From positions 1 to 64,000 of the forward strand of contig MNCI01004315.1 of assembly GCA_015680685.1 (NCBI GenBank): DNA of 64,000 nucleotides, given 5' to 3'. Of this stretch, positions 45,864 through 56,930 are shown in pieces (the stretch's first letter is position 1; each line of letters starts with the position of its first letter). The position numbers and the translations under genes are program-made. The stretch is from Gnetum montanum. Taxonomy: Eukaryota > Streptophyta > Gnetopsida > Gnetales > Gnetaceae. The notes under the pieces are model-generated. The model searched no databases. It was given only the letters and a program-made list of their open reading frames with translations, and was not told the DNA's origin.

Positions 45864-46000
45864 TGTTAGAACCTGAAATAATGAAACATAGGTACACCCC
45901 AAGATATAAAGAAGTTTATAACTCAGTGCTACCTAGTAGAATTAAACTTGTGAGCAAGGGTTTCTAGGCCAAGACCCTTACCACTAGGCCAACACCTCAT
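45864..46000 (-). mobile_element. tRNA-derived SINE copy 7
   Basis: Minus-strand copy, tail GTTCTAACATCCTCCCTCC, head AATGAGGTGTTGGCCTAGTGG. It belongs to the same subtype as copy 1 (both have GGCCAAGACC/ACTTGGGG-type middle changes). It abuts copy 8 directly. Confidence 0.8.
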
Positions 46001-46150
46001 TGTTAGAACTTGAAATAAGTAAAACATTAGTACACATCAAAATATATAGTCCAATTAGAACTTTATATAACTTAGTAGTTCCTACCAGAATAGAAAACAT
46101 GACTTAGAGCTTCCAAATCAAGTGTTTTACCACTAGGCTAACATCTCATT
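46001..46150 (-). mobile_element. tRNA-derived SINE copy 8
   Basis: Minus-strand copy joined head-to-tail to copy 7 at CTCAT|TGTTAGAAC with no bases between. It is of the other subtype (GGAGCTTCCAAATCAAGTG-like middle). Confidence 0.8.
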
Positions 46151-46485
46151 GTTAACATTAACTAAAGAGAAACTTGAAAACCCTTGAACATAAACTCATT
46201 ATATTTCTTCTATATAAGGAAAAGAAATTTAGGAATACCAAAACCTTTTACAAGATTCAAGATGCCAATTAAAATATAATTAGTAAGAAGGAAATGTGGA
46301 CATAGAAAATGCCCATTCAAACACCTTTCCTAAAATACGAGAGCCATCATTCCAAAGCTAATTATGTTGTAATTCCAAAAAAGCATATCTAGCTTCCTAA
46401 AACTAAGATTCAATAATGAAAAGGATTACCTGGATCTTGAAAAAATTTAACTAAACATGATATATTAGAATAATTATATAGGAGC

Positions 46486-46637
46486 AATGAGGTGTTAGCC
46501 TAGTGGTAAGACTTTTGATTTGAAAGCTCTAAATCATGGGTTTGATTTTGATGGGAAGTGCTAAGTTATAAAGTTCTAATTGGACTATATATTCTTGGGG
46601 TGTACCTATATATTACCATTATTTTGGGGTTTCAATA
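46486..46637 (+). mobile_element. tRNA-derived SINE copy 9
   Basis: Plus-strand full-length copy AATGAGGTGTTAGCCTAGTGG...GGGGTTTCAATA, followed by CTTCATC and a T-run. At about 46672-46696 a short minus-strand SINE tail (GATGTTAAACCCCAAAAATA) follows. Confidence 0.8.
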
Positions 46638-46780
46638 CTTCATCTTTTTTTTTTTTGAAAGGGAGGGAGGAGGATGTTAAACCCCAAAAATAATATTAAT
46701 AATAAGCAAAAAAAATATAGAGTACATTGGATGCTTAACATTGAATAGAAGATATCAAAGACAATGTAAAAAAAAATAAT

Positions 46781-46904
46781 AATGAGGTGTTAGCCTAGTG
46801 GTAAGACTCTTGACTTGAAAGCAACAAGTCATGGATTTAATTCTAGTGAACAATGATGAGTTATAAAGTACAAATTTGACAATATATCTAGGGGGTGTTC
46901 TAAC
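46781..46904 (+). mobile_element. tRNA-derived SINE copy 10
   Basis: Plus-strand copy with perfect A box TAGCCTAGTGGTAAGA. About 20 bp are missing in the 3' half. It ends GTTCTAACATCATCC, followed by a C-rich tract to 46940. Confidence 0.8.
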
Positions 46905-47378
46905 ATCATCCACACCCCCCTCCTGCCCCCAAGCCCCCAAAATAACGACATGAAAAAGAAAGAATGTCAACTTTAGGGATGTCTACTCTTAAAATTAATG
47001 CTTTGAAAATGAAGAGAAAAAATTAATATAGTCATAATTTTGGGATCTTGGAACCCTAAAACTAAGTTAGCTATATATTTATGATATATATCTATTATTT
47101 TTCCAAGAGAATTTCTTATGTTTTTCAAATTAATGAAATCTCAAATTGATTCATTAAGAATTGATTTTTACATTGAAAATAAAAATTAAAACCAATATAC
47201 AATTCTCATGAAAAATCCATCTCTTCACCTAGCATTATGACAAAAATTATTTATTTACAAGGATAAAGTCTTGGTAATAAAGTAGTTGGCTTGTCAAGAA
47301 AACTCTTAGCCAAAATAATAACTCGCATAAAAAAAACTCTTCCTAACCATTATGAAGATAAAATTATTTTACTAAGTA
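46905..47378. other. AT-rich spacer, nothing recognised
   Basis: Apart from the C-rich tract at 46909-46940 (CACACCCCCCTCCTGCCCCC), no feature was seen. Confidence 0.4.
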
Positions 47379-47525
47379 GAACTTGGCCAAAATAATTATA
47401 ATATAAGTACACTCTTAGATATATAATCTAATTACAACTTTATAAGTTAGCATTGCCCAGCAAAATTGAACCTATGACTTGGAGCTTTCAAATCAAGAAT
47501 CTTATCATTAGGCTAAAACCTCATT
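47379..47525 (-). mobile_element. tRNA-derived SINE copy 11
   Basis: Minus-strand copy with a strongly mutated A box (TAGCCTAATGATAAGA) and a tail altered to GGCCAAGTTCT. Confidence 0.65.
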
Positions 47526-47586
47526 GTTAATATAATTATGAAATGAAATGAAGCTAAGCTTTATTACATTTGAAGACCGATAGGAT

Positions 47587-47982
47587 CTATTGAACAAATA
47601 TTACATTTCCTTGAAAAATAAAGATAGACTCTACAAATTGACCAAGAATCAATAGGGGCATAAAAAACAAATCATATATGTTTTTTGCGATAACATTATA
47701 ATATTGTCTCAAATGAGAAGTCATAGCATAAGAAAGAAACACATGTAACTTATCTTCAAGGGCTCTTAATATGCACAACCTACAAATGCACTCTTTTTGG
47801 AGGAGTTGAATCCATCTTCCACTTTCAATTCTAAGATGACAAGAACTTAAGTGAAGCTTGTTGATAGCATTTTGATACTTGATGGAAATAAAAATTGAGA
47901 AATAGTGAGCTTCTACATCTAGTTTATTAGATCTAATGTAGTGTAAATAAAATTTCTTCTTCCTTTCCACATTAGTTTGCAT
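47587..47982 (-). pseudogene. C-terminal fragment of a non-L1 type retroelement ORF (Cys/His domain)
   Basis: An uninterrupted 131-codon minus-strand frame. It contains KKKFYLHYIRSNKLDVEAHY, then INKLHLSSCHLRIESGRWIQ, then ECICRLCILRALEDKLHVFL and YAMTSHLRQYYN. This fits the end of certain LINE-type ORFs in which LR-S-H-LRIE-GR is followed by R-C--C----EDE-HF---C--Y--LR (family memory, chiefly from animal elements). The third Cys is changed to Tyr (LSYAM where a Cys is expected). It is unlike the zf-RVT end of the two GC-rich LINEs here, so it belongs to another clade. The RT core is not seen upstream. No frameshift occurs within the fragment. Confidence 0.55.
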
Positions 47983-48186
47983 CTATGTTAAACCATTTTG
48001 CTTGATTGGTTGGTGAATATACTTAAGATTTTGTTGCATGTCCTTACAAGAGATACTCTATTTTCTCAATGTTGGCACATTTTGGGCATTTCATGGAACA
48101 GGTTGGCATGATAAAACTGGTTAGAATTTTTTGCAATTTGATAGTTGAAAAAGTTAATGGCAATTCCCCCAGGTGCATATTTCCAG
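47983..48186. other. Short spacer
   Basis: No feature apart from a pyrimidine stretch ending TTTCCAG at 48186, which could be an acceptor site for the exon-like frame that follows. Confidence 0.35.
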
Positions 48187-48462
48187 CTTGTCAGTCTTCA
48201 GGAGATGCACGAAACAAAAGAAGATACAAAGTAAGATCCTGATGACACGGAAATTTTCATCGATGACTCCTCTCACATAGTTTCAGGACCAATTTCATCT
48301 TTCAGGGAATTCAGAAAAAGTGTAAATTCAAGGAGCAGTGGCAGCCGTGAATTCAAGGATGATGTGAAAAAAGAAAATGTTGAAAACAGAAACTACCAAG
48401 CAAAATCTTCAGTCAAAGACTCTGCCTTTAAAACACTTACCTGGTCAAAGCATGAGCCATGA
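48187..48462 (+). pseudogene. Exon-like fragment of unrecognised gene
   Basis: After TTTCCAG an open frame reads LVSLQEMHETKEDTK, one TAA, then DPDDTEIFIDDSSHIVSGPI, SSFREFRKSVNSRSSGSREF, KDDVKKENVENRNYQAKSSV and on to TWSKHEP-stop. It is acidic/Ser-rich and of higher GC than its flanks. The single TAA could be a mutated CAA. The gene family is not recognised. The fragment lies 250 bp before a peroxidase-like piece, and the two may or may not derive from the same captured DNA. Confidence 0.4.
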
Positions 48463-48717
48463 ACCTTCTATTCTGAAAATCTCATATTACATTTGTGCTG
48501 AAAATTATGGCCAAATTCTTTGCTGCTCTACCATAACCATCAAGAGGCTATCATATATGGGATAAAGGGAAAAATTATAATTGCAAACTTTCAGATTTTG
48601 TTTATGATCCACAGATAAAAGAGAAAACATTACATAGAAGAGCCATACTGCACATATGTAGTTTCGATTCAAGTCAAAGCTGGAACATATGCTTAGTTTA
48701 ATCGCCATATAGTGTCA

Positions 48718-48852
48718 CATGGAGCATGGGCAAAGGCTACGCAAGACAGCTGGAGACAATGCGTCCACCATTCGTTGGGAAGCCAAGCAACTTCCAGGTG
48801 CTGGACGCAGTCACGCCATTTGGGTTTGATAACAACTACTTCAAAATCTGCA
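48718..48852 (+). pseudogene. Class III peroxidase fragment
   Basis: The plus-strand frame reads SMGKGYARQLETMRPPFVGK then PSNFQVLDAVTPFGFDNNYFK. This fits the last-exon segment of plant secretory peroxidases: DPSM--YA--L---CP, then LD-VTP--FDNNYF, the stretch around the distal calcium/proximal haem helix end (family knowledge). The Cys that should follow ETM is Arg here. Beyond FDNNYFK the similarity stops, so the rest of the C-terminal region (FSSDQ-L... and final Cys) is missing, as are the haem His regions upstream. It is a fragment of about 40 residues, not a gene. In the same DNA a minus-strand frame begins MMKITGVAAALKKLFLPLLF, which looks like a signal peptide but is probably chance. 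Confidence 0.55.
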
Positions 48853-49230
48853 AAAAAATAAAGAGCAATGGTAGGAACAATTTCTTCAGCGCTGCTGCTA
48901 CTCCGGTGATCTTCATCATGGTTCAACAATGGTGGATAATTTCTACAATCGAAGGATCTCTGCTCTGGAATGTTCGTATAGGGTTCTGGCATTCACTGTA
49001 ATTGCTCTCTTTCGCCTTCGATGACACTATTGATGGGACATACAAACGACGAATGGGGGCGTTGCACGCGACAAGGGCAGAAAACCGAGGTCTGGTAGAA
49101 TGAATTTGGGATGGCGCTAATTGGTGTTAATATTGAATTTTTTAACTTTACCAGGACAAGGGTACGGTTCATCATCAAGGATGTATTATTGATATATGCC
49201 TAACGTCAACATTTGAACACGGCTTTAAAA
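48853..49230. other. Spacer, nothing recognised
   Basis: Mixed composition. The tail of the peroxidase-side frame to 49001 has no homology that I can name. Confidence 0.35.
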
Positions 49231-51060
49231 TGTTACCGATAAAAAGGGGAAGAAGAAATTATGTGGTAGTTGTACATGAGTACACTTGTCAACCATAGCT
49301 TATATTTTATAACTTCTTTGGGTAGTTTATATCCCTAAATATTTGTAACCTACTTTAATTCCCCATAATATTGCAACTATACCTATTTTCTCTATGGTGG
49401 TTATAACTAACCTCAATAATATTTATAACCCTCCTTAACTTGTTATGATTATTGTAACTACCACCAAGGCCACTTGTGAACTACAACCTCTTTATCTCCA
49501 CAATAGCCACTTGTCAACTAAATGGGCTACTTCTCAACCACCAAGGACACGTGTCAACTGCAACTTGTTTATCTCCATGGTGACCACTTGGCGACTGAGT
49601 GAAGACACTTGGCAATTGAATATGACACTTGTCCATTGTAGCTTTTGTATCTCTATGGTGGTTGAAACCACCCAAAGTTGTTGTAACTTACCTAACTTGT
49701 TGGGCAAGTAACCTCCTAACTTGTTGGGCAAGTAATCTCCTAATTGGTTGGCCAAGTTACTTGGGAGAGAAGTTAGGTGAGATATTTTTAAATATGTAAC
49801 TTCCCTACCTACCTTGGAACCCTATAAAAAGGCTTCAGGGGTCCAGGGGGAATCATTATTTATCATCATCACACTTGGAGTCTTGGAAGAATTGTAAAGA
49901 AGATTTCTTGGAAGATGGCTTGCTAGAATAAAGATTTCAACCTCTTTGTCATGGTTCTGTGAGTTATGCAATTCATTTTTTGTTTTGTTTAAATTTTTTA
50001 GCTAGTGGTTTAGATAGTATCATCCTTGGCAAGTAATTTTGGGATTTTTAGATTGCTCTAATTGTTCTTGTTGCCCGATAGAAATATCTATTAAAATTTT
50101 TCCATAGAAGCGCTTGTGTTTAAAAGCCTTGAGAGCATTTTAGTAGTCCATTTCGTTATTTTGCAACGTGTGGGAACTGCTATTCGGATTGTTGTAAGAG
50201 AGCCTCTGTTTGTAGTCACGCCGTTGAACAATTAAGTAGTCGAGAGGATTTAGAAAATCTTTGGTATTTTGATGGGACCAGAATAGCTTCTTTTATCTTT
50301 AAAGTGAATTTCTGTGGTATTTCAATCAGAAATTGTTAAGTCTTTTAAAGGTTCTGTCTTAATGCAATCGTTGACATCTATTATCTAGTCAAAATGGAGT
50401 CTCGTACGTCGTAGTTTACGCAGCAATTTTTGGTAGCATAATAGGAATGTCTTGAAGATATTACTTGTTTGAGCCTTGGAAGTTTGAACAATTCGTAGAT
50501 ATTGAATTTGGGATAGCTTTATTACGAAGTGTTTACTCGTGTCATTTTACCTTGTTTAAATATTTGAGGTCTACACAAATCTACTTTCTTTTCTTTTTTG
50601 TTTATTTCCATCGAATCTTGCTCTATTTCTAGTTTTCTTGTGGAACTGTCTCTTTCTCTAGGGAAAATTAGGAGTAGATTGCAGAGTTGTGCTCAAATGT
50701 TTTTGCAAAATTTTATTTGTTACAAGTAGGTATTATAAGGACCGCGTAGACTAGGCAATTGAACAAAATAGGAAATTTTCAACAACTCACAGTACTTGGC
50801 AAAGTTGGCTGAATCTCTTTAAAGTAAGTCATTTGTAGTTTACATAAAACGCAGTCATTCCATTTCTCACAACCGCACGCCGCAACAGCATACACACATA
50901 CTCACATTAACTACTGAGTTTATTTGGAGATATCTGGGCCTTGGTGTTGCCAGAGACTAGCAGGCACCTAAATCCTGTTCGAGGACACTCATTGGTAGTC
51001 GCGTCCCAAACGGTCGCCAACACTCAACAATTGCATTCTGTAAAAATATGAACCACACTA
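49231..51060 (+). repeat. Solo-LTR-like block of an unrelated family
   Basis: It has promoter-like organisation: a repeat-rich U3-like part (49380-49760) with ACTTGTCAACT and CACTTGG motifs, a TATA box CCCTATAAAAAGGCTTC near 49811, and AATAAAGATTTCAACC near 49928 as a possible polyadenylation signal. A TGTTACCG start at 49231 and a CAACACTCAACA end near 51031 are possible ends, but no matching target duplication was seen. No coding frame. Confidence 0.4.
49685..49765 (+). repeat. 25-bp tandem repeat upstream of TATA box
   Basis: Three units of CCTAACTTGTTGGGCAAGTAA type (near 49688, 49714 and 49738, the last diverged), about 50 bp upstream of the TATAAAAAGG at 49813. Confidence 0.75.
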
Positions 51061-51073
51061 TTGCAAATCCTCA

Positions 51074-51188
51074 AGAACCCTACCTAAAATAAGTGAAACA
51101 TATGTACACCTCAAGATATATAGAACGTTATATAATCCATGACCTAGAACTTCCAAATCAAGTGTCTAACCACTAGGCTGACACATTG
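51074..51188 (-). mobile_element. tRNA-derived SINE copy 12
   Basis: Minus-strand copy with an internal deletion of about 30 bp, including most of the B box. The A-box end is AATGTGTCAGCCTAGTGG and the tail is TAGGGTTCTT. Confidence 0.7.
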
Positions 51189-51414
51189 TTAATTTTACAC
51201 TATCATAATGGGTTACATCTACAATGTGATAAAAGGTTGTGTTACTAGCTCCAATTCTCTTAATCTCAGTAATAAAAAATGAATTTATAAATAATATAAA
51301 CAAAAGGGACTCTCCATATGTTTCTAGTAATGTATACTCAATGTAACAAAAGTGACTAATGATAGATGATTCAAATAGTTATCTCATTGTTAATCGATTT
51401 TCCTACCAAAATAA

Positions 51415-51805
51415 ATCTCTTGAACCTTGAAAATCAACCATCTAATCATAGTCTTCAATTTTCCTTCACCTTTTTTTATTTGGTGAATGTTGGAATGTGA
51501 TCCAGTACTCCACCGTGAAAACTTGAAAAGGATGAGAACAAAGAACAAAACAAAACCTAACCTTTTAATAGGTAAGCCAAATCAAAATGCAAAAATAAAA
51601 GTGACATGACATAGGTGGTGTTGTAACAGCCATGTTTATTTTAGGGGTAATTCTTTGTCCACTTGAATATACTTAGTTTTTAGTTTCAACAAACATTGAA
51701 TAGGTTGTGAATAAAAACTACATAGAATGAAACTTATACAATTTTGGTAGATGAACATGTGTTTTCTTATAGATATTTATGAATTTGAGTTATCCCATAC
51801 TAGAT
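51415..51805. repeat. Dispersed duplication, partner of 28210-28460 and 32365-32400
   Basis: Aligns with 28210-28460 for about 250 bp and, after a 100-bp unmatched part, with 32365-32400. The gene-like frame at 28816 has no counterpart here. Confidence 0.6.
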
Positions 51806-53440
51806 AACTTTGTGTTATTTCTTAGATGTAGCCAAAGAAATTGGGGGTATGGAGGGATGGGCAAGGGGTAGGTTAATCAAGGCCTTATAAAAAATTCTAG
51901 TTAATTGGAGACTAGAAAAAAGCCTCAAATTGAAAAATTATCCTAGTAAATAGTTTAGTTATAAAGGAAAGTATAAACATGCATAGAGGTCTTGAGGTGG
52001 TTAAGTTGCTAGAGTGACTACCCTACATGTATTGTAAAACTCTCCCCAAATCCTAGGGGGAAGAGTAATTTTATTAATCAAAATAAATTATAGTCCTAAA
52101 CTAAGTACAACCTCCTAGCTTGAAGTTATAGAGTTTTTCTTTTAGAGCACAAAGGAAGAGAGAAATGCTCTACCTTGTCTTAACATAAAGACTCAAGAAT
52201 TACAGAGCTTTTTTGAAAAAGAGAAAGAGAATAGAGCTTCTACAGAGAAGAGAAAGAGAGAATTAAAACTGAGAAGAAGATAAAAACATAAGAAGAAATT
52301 TTAGTTTAAGCACAAGAGGGCCAAAGCCATAATTACAAAGCTAAGGTAGAGAGCTTTAATTTATAGCCATCATTCTTTGTAGCCATTATAGGGTCGTTCT
52401 TCAAGTTGTTACTCATATGCTAGAGAAACATGAGAGAGAAGAATATGTAGTTGTTGCAAAATTTTTGAGAAGAGTATTTGAAGAAGAAGTTATATTTATT
52501 ACATCTTTATGTCTATTATTGCTTTTGGTAAGACCTTGAAGTGAGCATTAAAAGCTTGGTAGAGTAGGAAGCAATCTGGTCCTTCACATTGGCATCAATA
52601 GTCAAAACTTTCTTGCAAAAATATTTGGTACAACTTGAACTAAGGAAAATATCTCTTTTGGCTTGAACTAACTACCCTTGTCTTTTTTCTTAATAGACTC
52701 ACCTAATAACTATGATCGTTTAAGCTTTTTCTTTTTTATATGATGATCCTTTGCGTCTTGAACGTTTTTCCAAGATTCCATTCATGGATCTTTTGGACAA
52801 GATGGGATTTTATGATAAATCTTCTTTCTATCTTAGCCCATTGCTTTATTTTCTTGTTACAACTATAGATTATAATACTTACCTCTTTTCTTCTCTAAAG
52901 CTTATAAGGCCGCTTTTATTTTTATTGATGTGATAGCTTTTTCCAGTGTAGCTCATATAGAACCAAATATGTTTCTAAATGATTTTATCTTTTGAAAGAG
53001 CTACAAGAGCTAACATATATTTTTTGTAATGAGATTTCTTTCTACTTAGGTTGATGTGGTAGTGACCTTTTTAAAAAGATTCTGAAGCATTTTTTTATTC
53101 CCATGGCTTTTATATTTTTGCACTATCCATCTTTTAATATATAGCTTTGATTTGATTTGGTTGATGTGGCTTCACAACCTCTTAGAAAGAATACAATCAA
53201 TTCTTTGTTGGTTTCTTTTTTGAAATAAGCTTTTCTATGCATGCAGTAAAAAGAAGTTGATGTGATAGAGCCAATTTGGAAGAGCTTTGTAAAAGAAAAA
53301 ACTAGTTCTAGAAGCTATATTAGATTAAAATTATTTTTACACACATGCTCTAAAATTCTTATCTTTATCCCACCCAATTCTCTAAATGATAATATGCAAA
53401 TAGAACTAAACCAAAAAACTAACATAGTGAGGAGAAGTTA
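51806..53440. other. AT-rich spacer with purine-rich stretch
   Basis: No gene. A purine-rich region (GAGAAAGAGAATAGAGC and similar) lies at about 52215-52290. The frame at 52751-52933 has no family features. Confidence 0.35.
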
Positions 53441-54000
53441 ATAGCTTGAGCTTTTGTAGAACCAAAAAGTAATAGCTAGTTCTATAAGTTGATGTGGCAA
53501 GTTAATGCTATTTGACACTAGTTCACTTGTATAATCAAAAAATGGTTCTAAAGCTAATGTTGAGCTAAGTAAAGAAAAATTATCATATGTGATGTTAAGC
53601 TAAATTAATAATATGAAAGTGTTTGTGATGCTGAGCTGCTAGAACCATTTTGAAGGAGCCTTTCATAGAACCCAAAAATGGTTCTACAAGCTTATTCTAA
53701 AGCATAATGTTGAGCTAGATTAAAACCTATTTGAGCTCATGTGCTTTAAATATAGGTTAAGCTTAAGTATAATGTTGATGTGGTAGAAGAAAATGCAAGC
53801 ATCTTTGTAGAATCAAAAATTGGTTCTCAAGCTAAGACTAGAAGCTAGGCTAGATTAAAATTTGAAAGGTGCTAATGTATTTAACTTAGCTTGGTCCCAC
53901 CAAGTTTAAATAGAGGGTTGACATGGTAGAACTGAACAAGAGAATTCTTATAGAATCGAAAATGTTTCTAATAGCTAGTTCTATGTGCTAATGTGGCAAG
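53440..54000. repeat. Degenerate repeats built on a GGTTCT/AGAACC motif
   Basis: Variants of TAGAACCAAAAATGGTTCTA, an imperfect inverted repeat, occur near 53457, 53540, 53664, 53805 and 53952. Each is followed by AAGCTAATGTTGAGCTA-like or TGATGTGGCAAG-like sequence. Spacing grows from about 80 to 150 bp, so the tandem array is old. Weaker copies extend left to about 52955. Confidence 0.6.
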
Positions 54001-54278
54001 AATGAAACTACATAAACAAAATCTCCCCTATGAGAGATAAGATGAGAGCTTAAACCTACGAAAACAAGCTTAACCAAGACCAAAACATCCAAAAATATCT
54101 TCTCCTTTTTTAGATTGGAAGAGCTCACATCAGGAGATAAAATAAGATGACTTAGGGTAAATGTGCATAAAGAGGTTTAAAAAATTATAGCACAAGTAGC
54201 TACATGCTCAAATTCACAACATAGCTAAGTAAAATCAATACAAATAGAAATCCACTACAAGTATATTAACATAGAGGG

Positions 54279-55156
54279 TGATGAGTGGCAAGGTACCCCT
54301 ATACCGAACCATACGAATCACAAGTGTTCACACACGATCTAGTTGAATTCCATGGATGGGACTAGTTGTGGCATCTAGATCACTATGTCTTGATCATAGT
54401 TCGCTATTTTCCCACTTGGACTAGCGGTAGCTTTATCATGTATGGTTTAGTCTAGAGTGAGGCATATGATTTTTATTATTTTATATTGTATTTTTCTACA
54501 ATTAATAATAGGTTGAAACTAAATTTATAATCAATTCAACTAATCTAATTGCTAATTAATAATTAACTACTTTAATATAAGTATTCGATCCCACTTCCCG
54601 TGCACATCTTGAACACATATAATGTTGTTGGGTTACCAAACATTAAGTGTTGCTAGGATTACCAAGAGTCATATGCATGCTGAAAGTGATTGTACTTATG
54701 TTCTTAATTAATTAACATGCATTAAAATGTAAGTATTAACTAAGTACATGAAAAGTAAATTGCATGAAAAGTAAATCTAATCTAAGTCAAAGTGTTGTAA
54801 TGAATAAGAATCAATCTCGATCTTATTGTCGTTCATGGAATATGTCCTGGTACATTGCCACTTGAATAAGACTCCATACAACTGACTCAAATCCACTTTT
54901 TGGGCACTCACTAACTATTTTGTAAGATTATGGAATAAAATTTCAAGAGTTTAGCTACTCTATTAACAAAACTATGAAAAACTAATGTAAAACTATTACC
55001 CAAACTATGCACCCGAGCACTATATTTATAGGCTAGCCCATACCCCTTGATATCGGATATCCAATAATGCTTCTAGGGGCCCAATATTGGGTATTCGATA
55101 TCAGGGCTCTAATATTAGATATTTGATATCGAAACCAGTCAAATCATGACTCATCA
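54279..55156 (-). repeat. 3' LTR of element D
   Basis: 878 bp, on the minus strand from TGATGAGTCATGATTTG to GCCACTCATCA. It has GATATC units near 55060, 55100 and 55130 (for example TGATATCGAA) and a TATA box CCTATAAATATAGTGC. The adjoining minus-strand tract AATTGTAGGAGTA is the polypurine tract. Confidence 0.8.
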
Positions 55157-56099
55157 TACTCCTACAATTGAATAAAAACTCATCCTTGAGTTAAACAAAA
55201 TGAGGAACAAGTTCCTTACATAATATTGCAAATGTATGGGATTATTAACTAATATGAAAACTACTAACTGACTCTAAGTGTTGCATTACAAAATTTTATT
55301 CAAGTGGATGCATACAAAATGAAAAATTGATAAAAAAACTAGACAAACATTGAAGATTACAAAGTTTGCATAGGTCTTTAAAAATCTACTGAAGATTATT
55401 CTTCTTGTTCTTGCTAGTGGTGGCAAATTTTTAACCTTGATTGTTATTTCAATGCTTTTCTAGTTATGCAAAACATCCTTAAGGGATCAACTAAAATTTC
55501 TTCTCATCACCCCATGGATCTAACAAGCATGTGAATTTTGAGCTACTATCTTATATGTGCTACGATTTGCCCATGGTCATATCCTCTATTGTCCCTCTCT
55601 TGGCTTTATTTTCATGCCTAGTAAAAGACCTTCTTCCTTAGGTGTTTCTTTTAACATCACCTACAATCACCAAAAGATCAACATTAGTTGTGGTAAATTT
55701 TTCTTAATAATTAACCATTTTTGGATCCCTCAATTTTCTTTTAAGCACAAGGTGATTACAACATACTATGCCCAAGGCTATGAGGTAACTAAAATCATCA
55801 AGCTGTTCACATTATTTTGATCAATAATTATTAGTTACCATGATGTTTAAAAATAGGATGTTGAAAAGTTTTAAAGCATGCATCCTTAGCCCACATGACT
55901 AATAAGCGTAACTCCAAAAGCACATAGGTTTTTGAATAATTCAAACCATAGGTCTAATTCAGAAGATGGCCAAGAAATATTAATGGATATGGAAATAGAA
56001 AAGTAGGAAAATTAATGAAACAAATGAGAAGTAGTCCCAAAATCATGCATAAATTCAAAGAAACCATCATTGATGTTCTGGAAGATGTGAAGGTTAGTT
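55157..56099 (-). other. Element D interior, 3' part
   Basis: Homology starts with CTCATCCTTGAGTT, as in element A (3825). The rest is not alignable by eye to the downstream ORF of elements A-C. The plus-strand frame at 55557-55820 shows no family features. It may be an insertion or strongly decayed ORF. Confidence 0.4.
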
Positions 56100-56930
56100 C
56101 AAAGCCATGATCAACAAAAGTTATGTAAGTGGGTCCTCCCCAAAGCAAGCTCCTACCATAATGCCCTTGCATAACCACTTTTATAGATGTTCGTGAACAC
56201 CCAACAAGTTAAATGTAGACCATGCCTTTATTCCAAATAACACACAACTACTGTGGTTAGGATGTTGCACTATACTACAAAAAACCAAAAGGCTCATATT
56301 CACATGTAATAGTGAGGTAAATAATGGAATGAGAAGGGATTACATAGATTGGGATGTAAGGTACTTGATCATGTTCACAATAGGTTCTTATGAAAAGTGT
56401 GATTAAAATGATCAACATACCTATCCATCCAAGTTCTGACCAAGTCCATACCATGAATAGTAACCTCGCATTGATGTGTTCCATCCTGCCAACCACCATG
56501 AGTCCACAACCACCTCAAAAAATAATCATCACTTCAAAAAGAGAAGAAAAGAGAAGAAGGAAGGAAGGACCTTAATTATAAGGGTGCCTTCAGGCATGGG
56601 TAACATGTCTTTCCAACCCCATAACTAGTGCTTGTAGCCCATTATTGTGTCTAAGGGGTGTGCTTTGAATTCCCATCATTATTTATTATTATTATTGTCT
56701 TTTTCCTCTTTTTTGTGTTTTTTTTGTATTATTTATTTATTTATTTGGATGGGAACCACACCATGAAAAGATAGAGCTTCCTTTTTAATGGTTGATGGGG
56801 GAGTGATGATACATTCCAAGAGGAGTCATAAAGCACATGAAGGATGTCAAGAAGAGAACCCAACAAGTTTCCTTGAGGTCACACCCTTTGCCATTCCCAC
56901 TTGGTCATTCCCTCTTTCTTCAAGGTACAA
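56100..56930 (-). other. Conserved non-coding core (element D copy)
   Basis: Minus-strand copy of the core. GGTCCTCCCCAAAGCAAGC at 56133, TTCAGGCATGGGTAACATG at 56589 and GGTCACACCCTTTGCCATTC near 56878 match elements A-C. Confidence 0.65.

Noticed and set aside
48836-48921. Minus-strand signal-peptide-like frame MMKITGVAAALKK
   Set aside because: It overlaps the peroxidase fragment on the other strand and stops after about 27 residues, so it is most likely chance.
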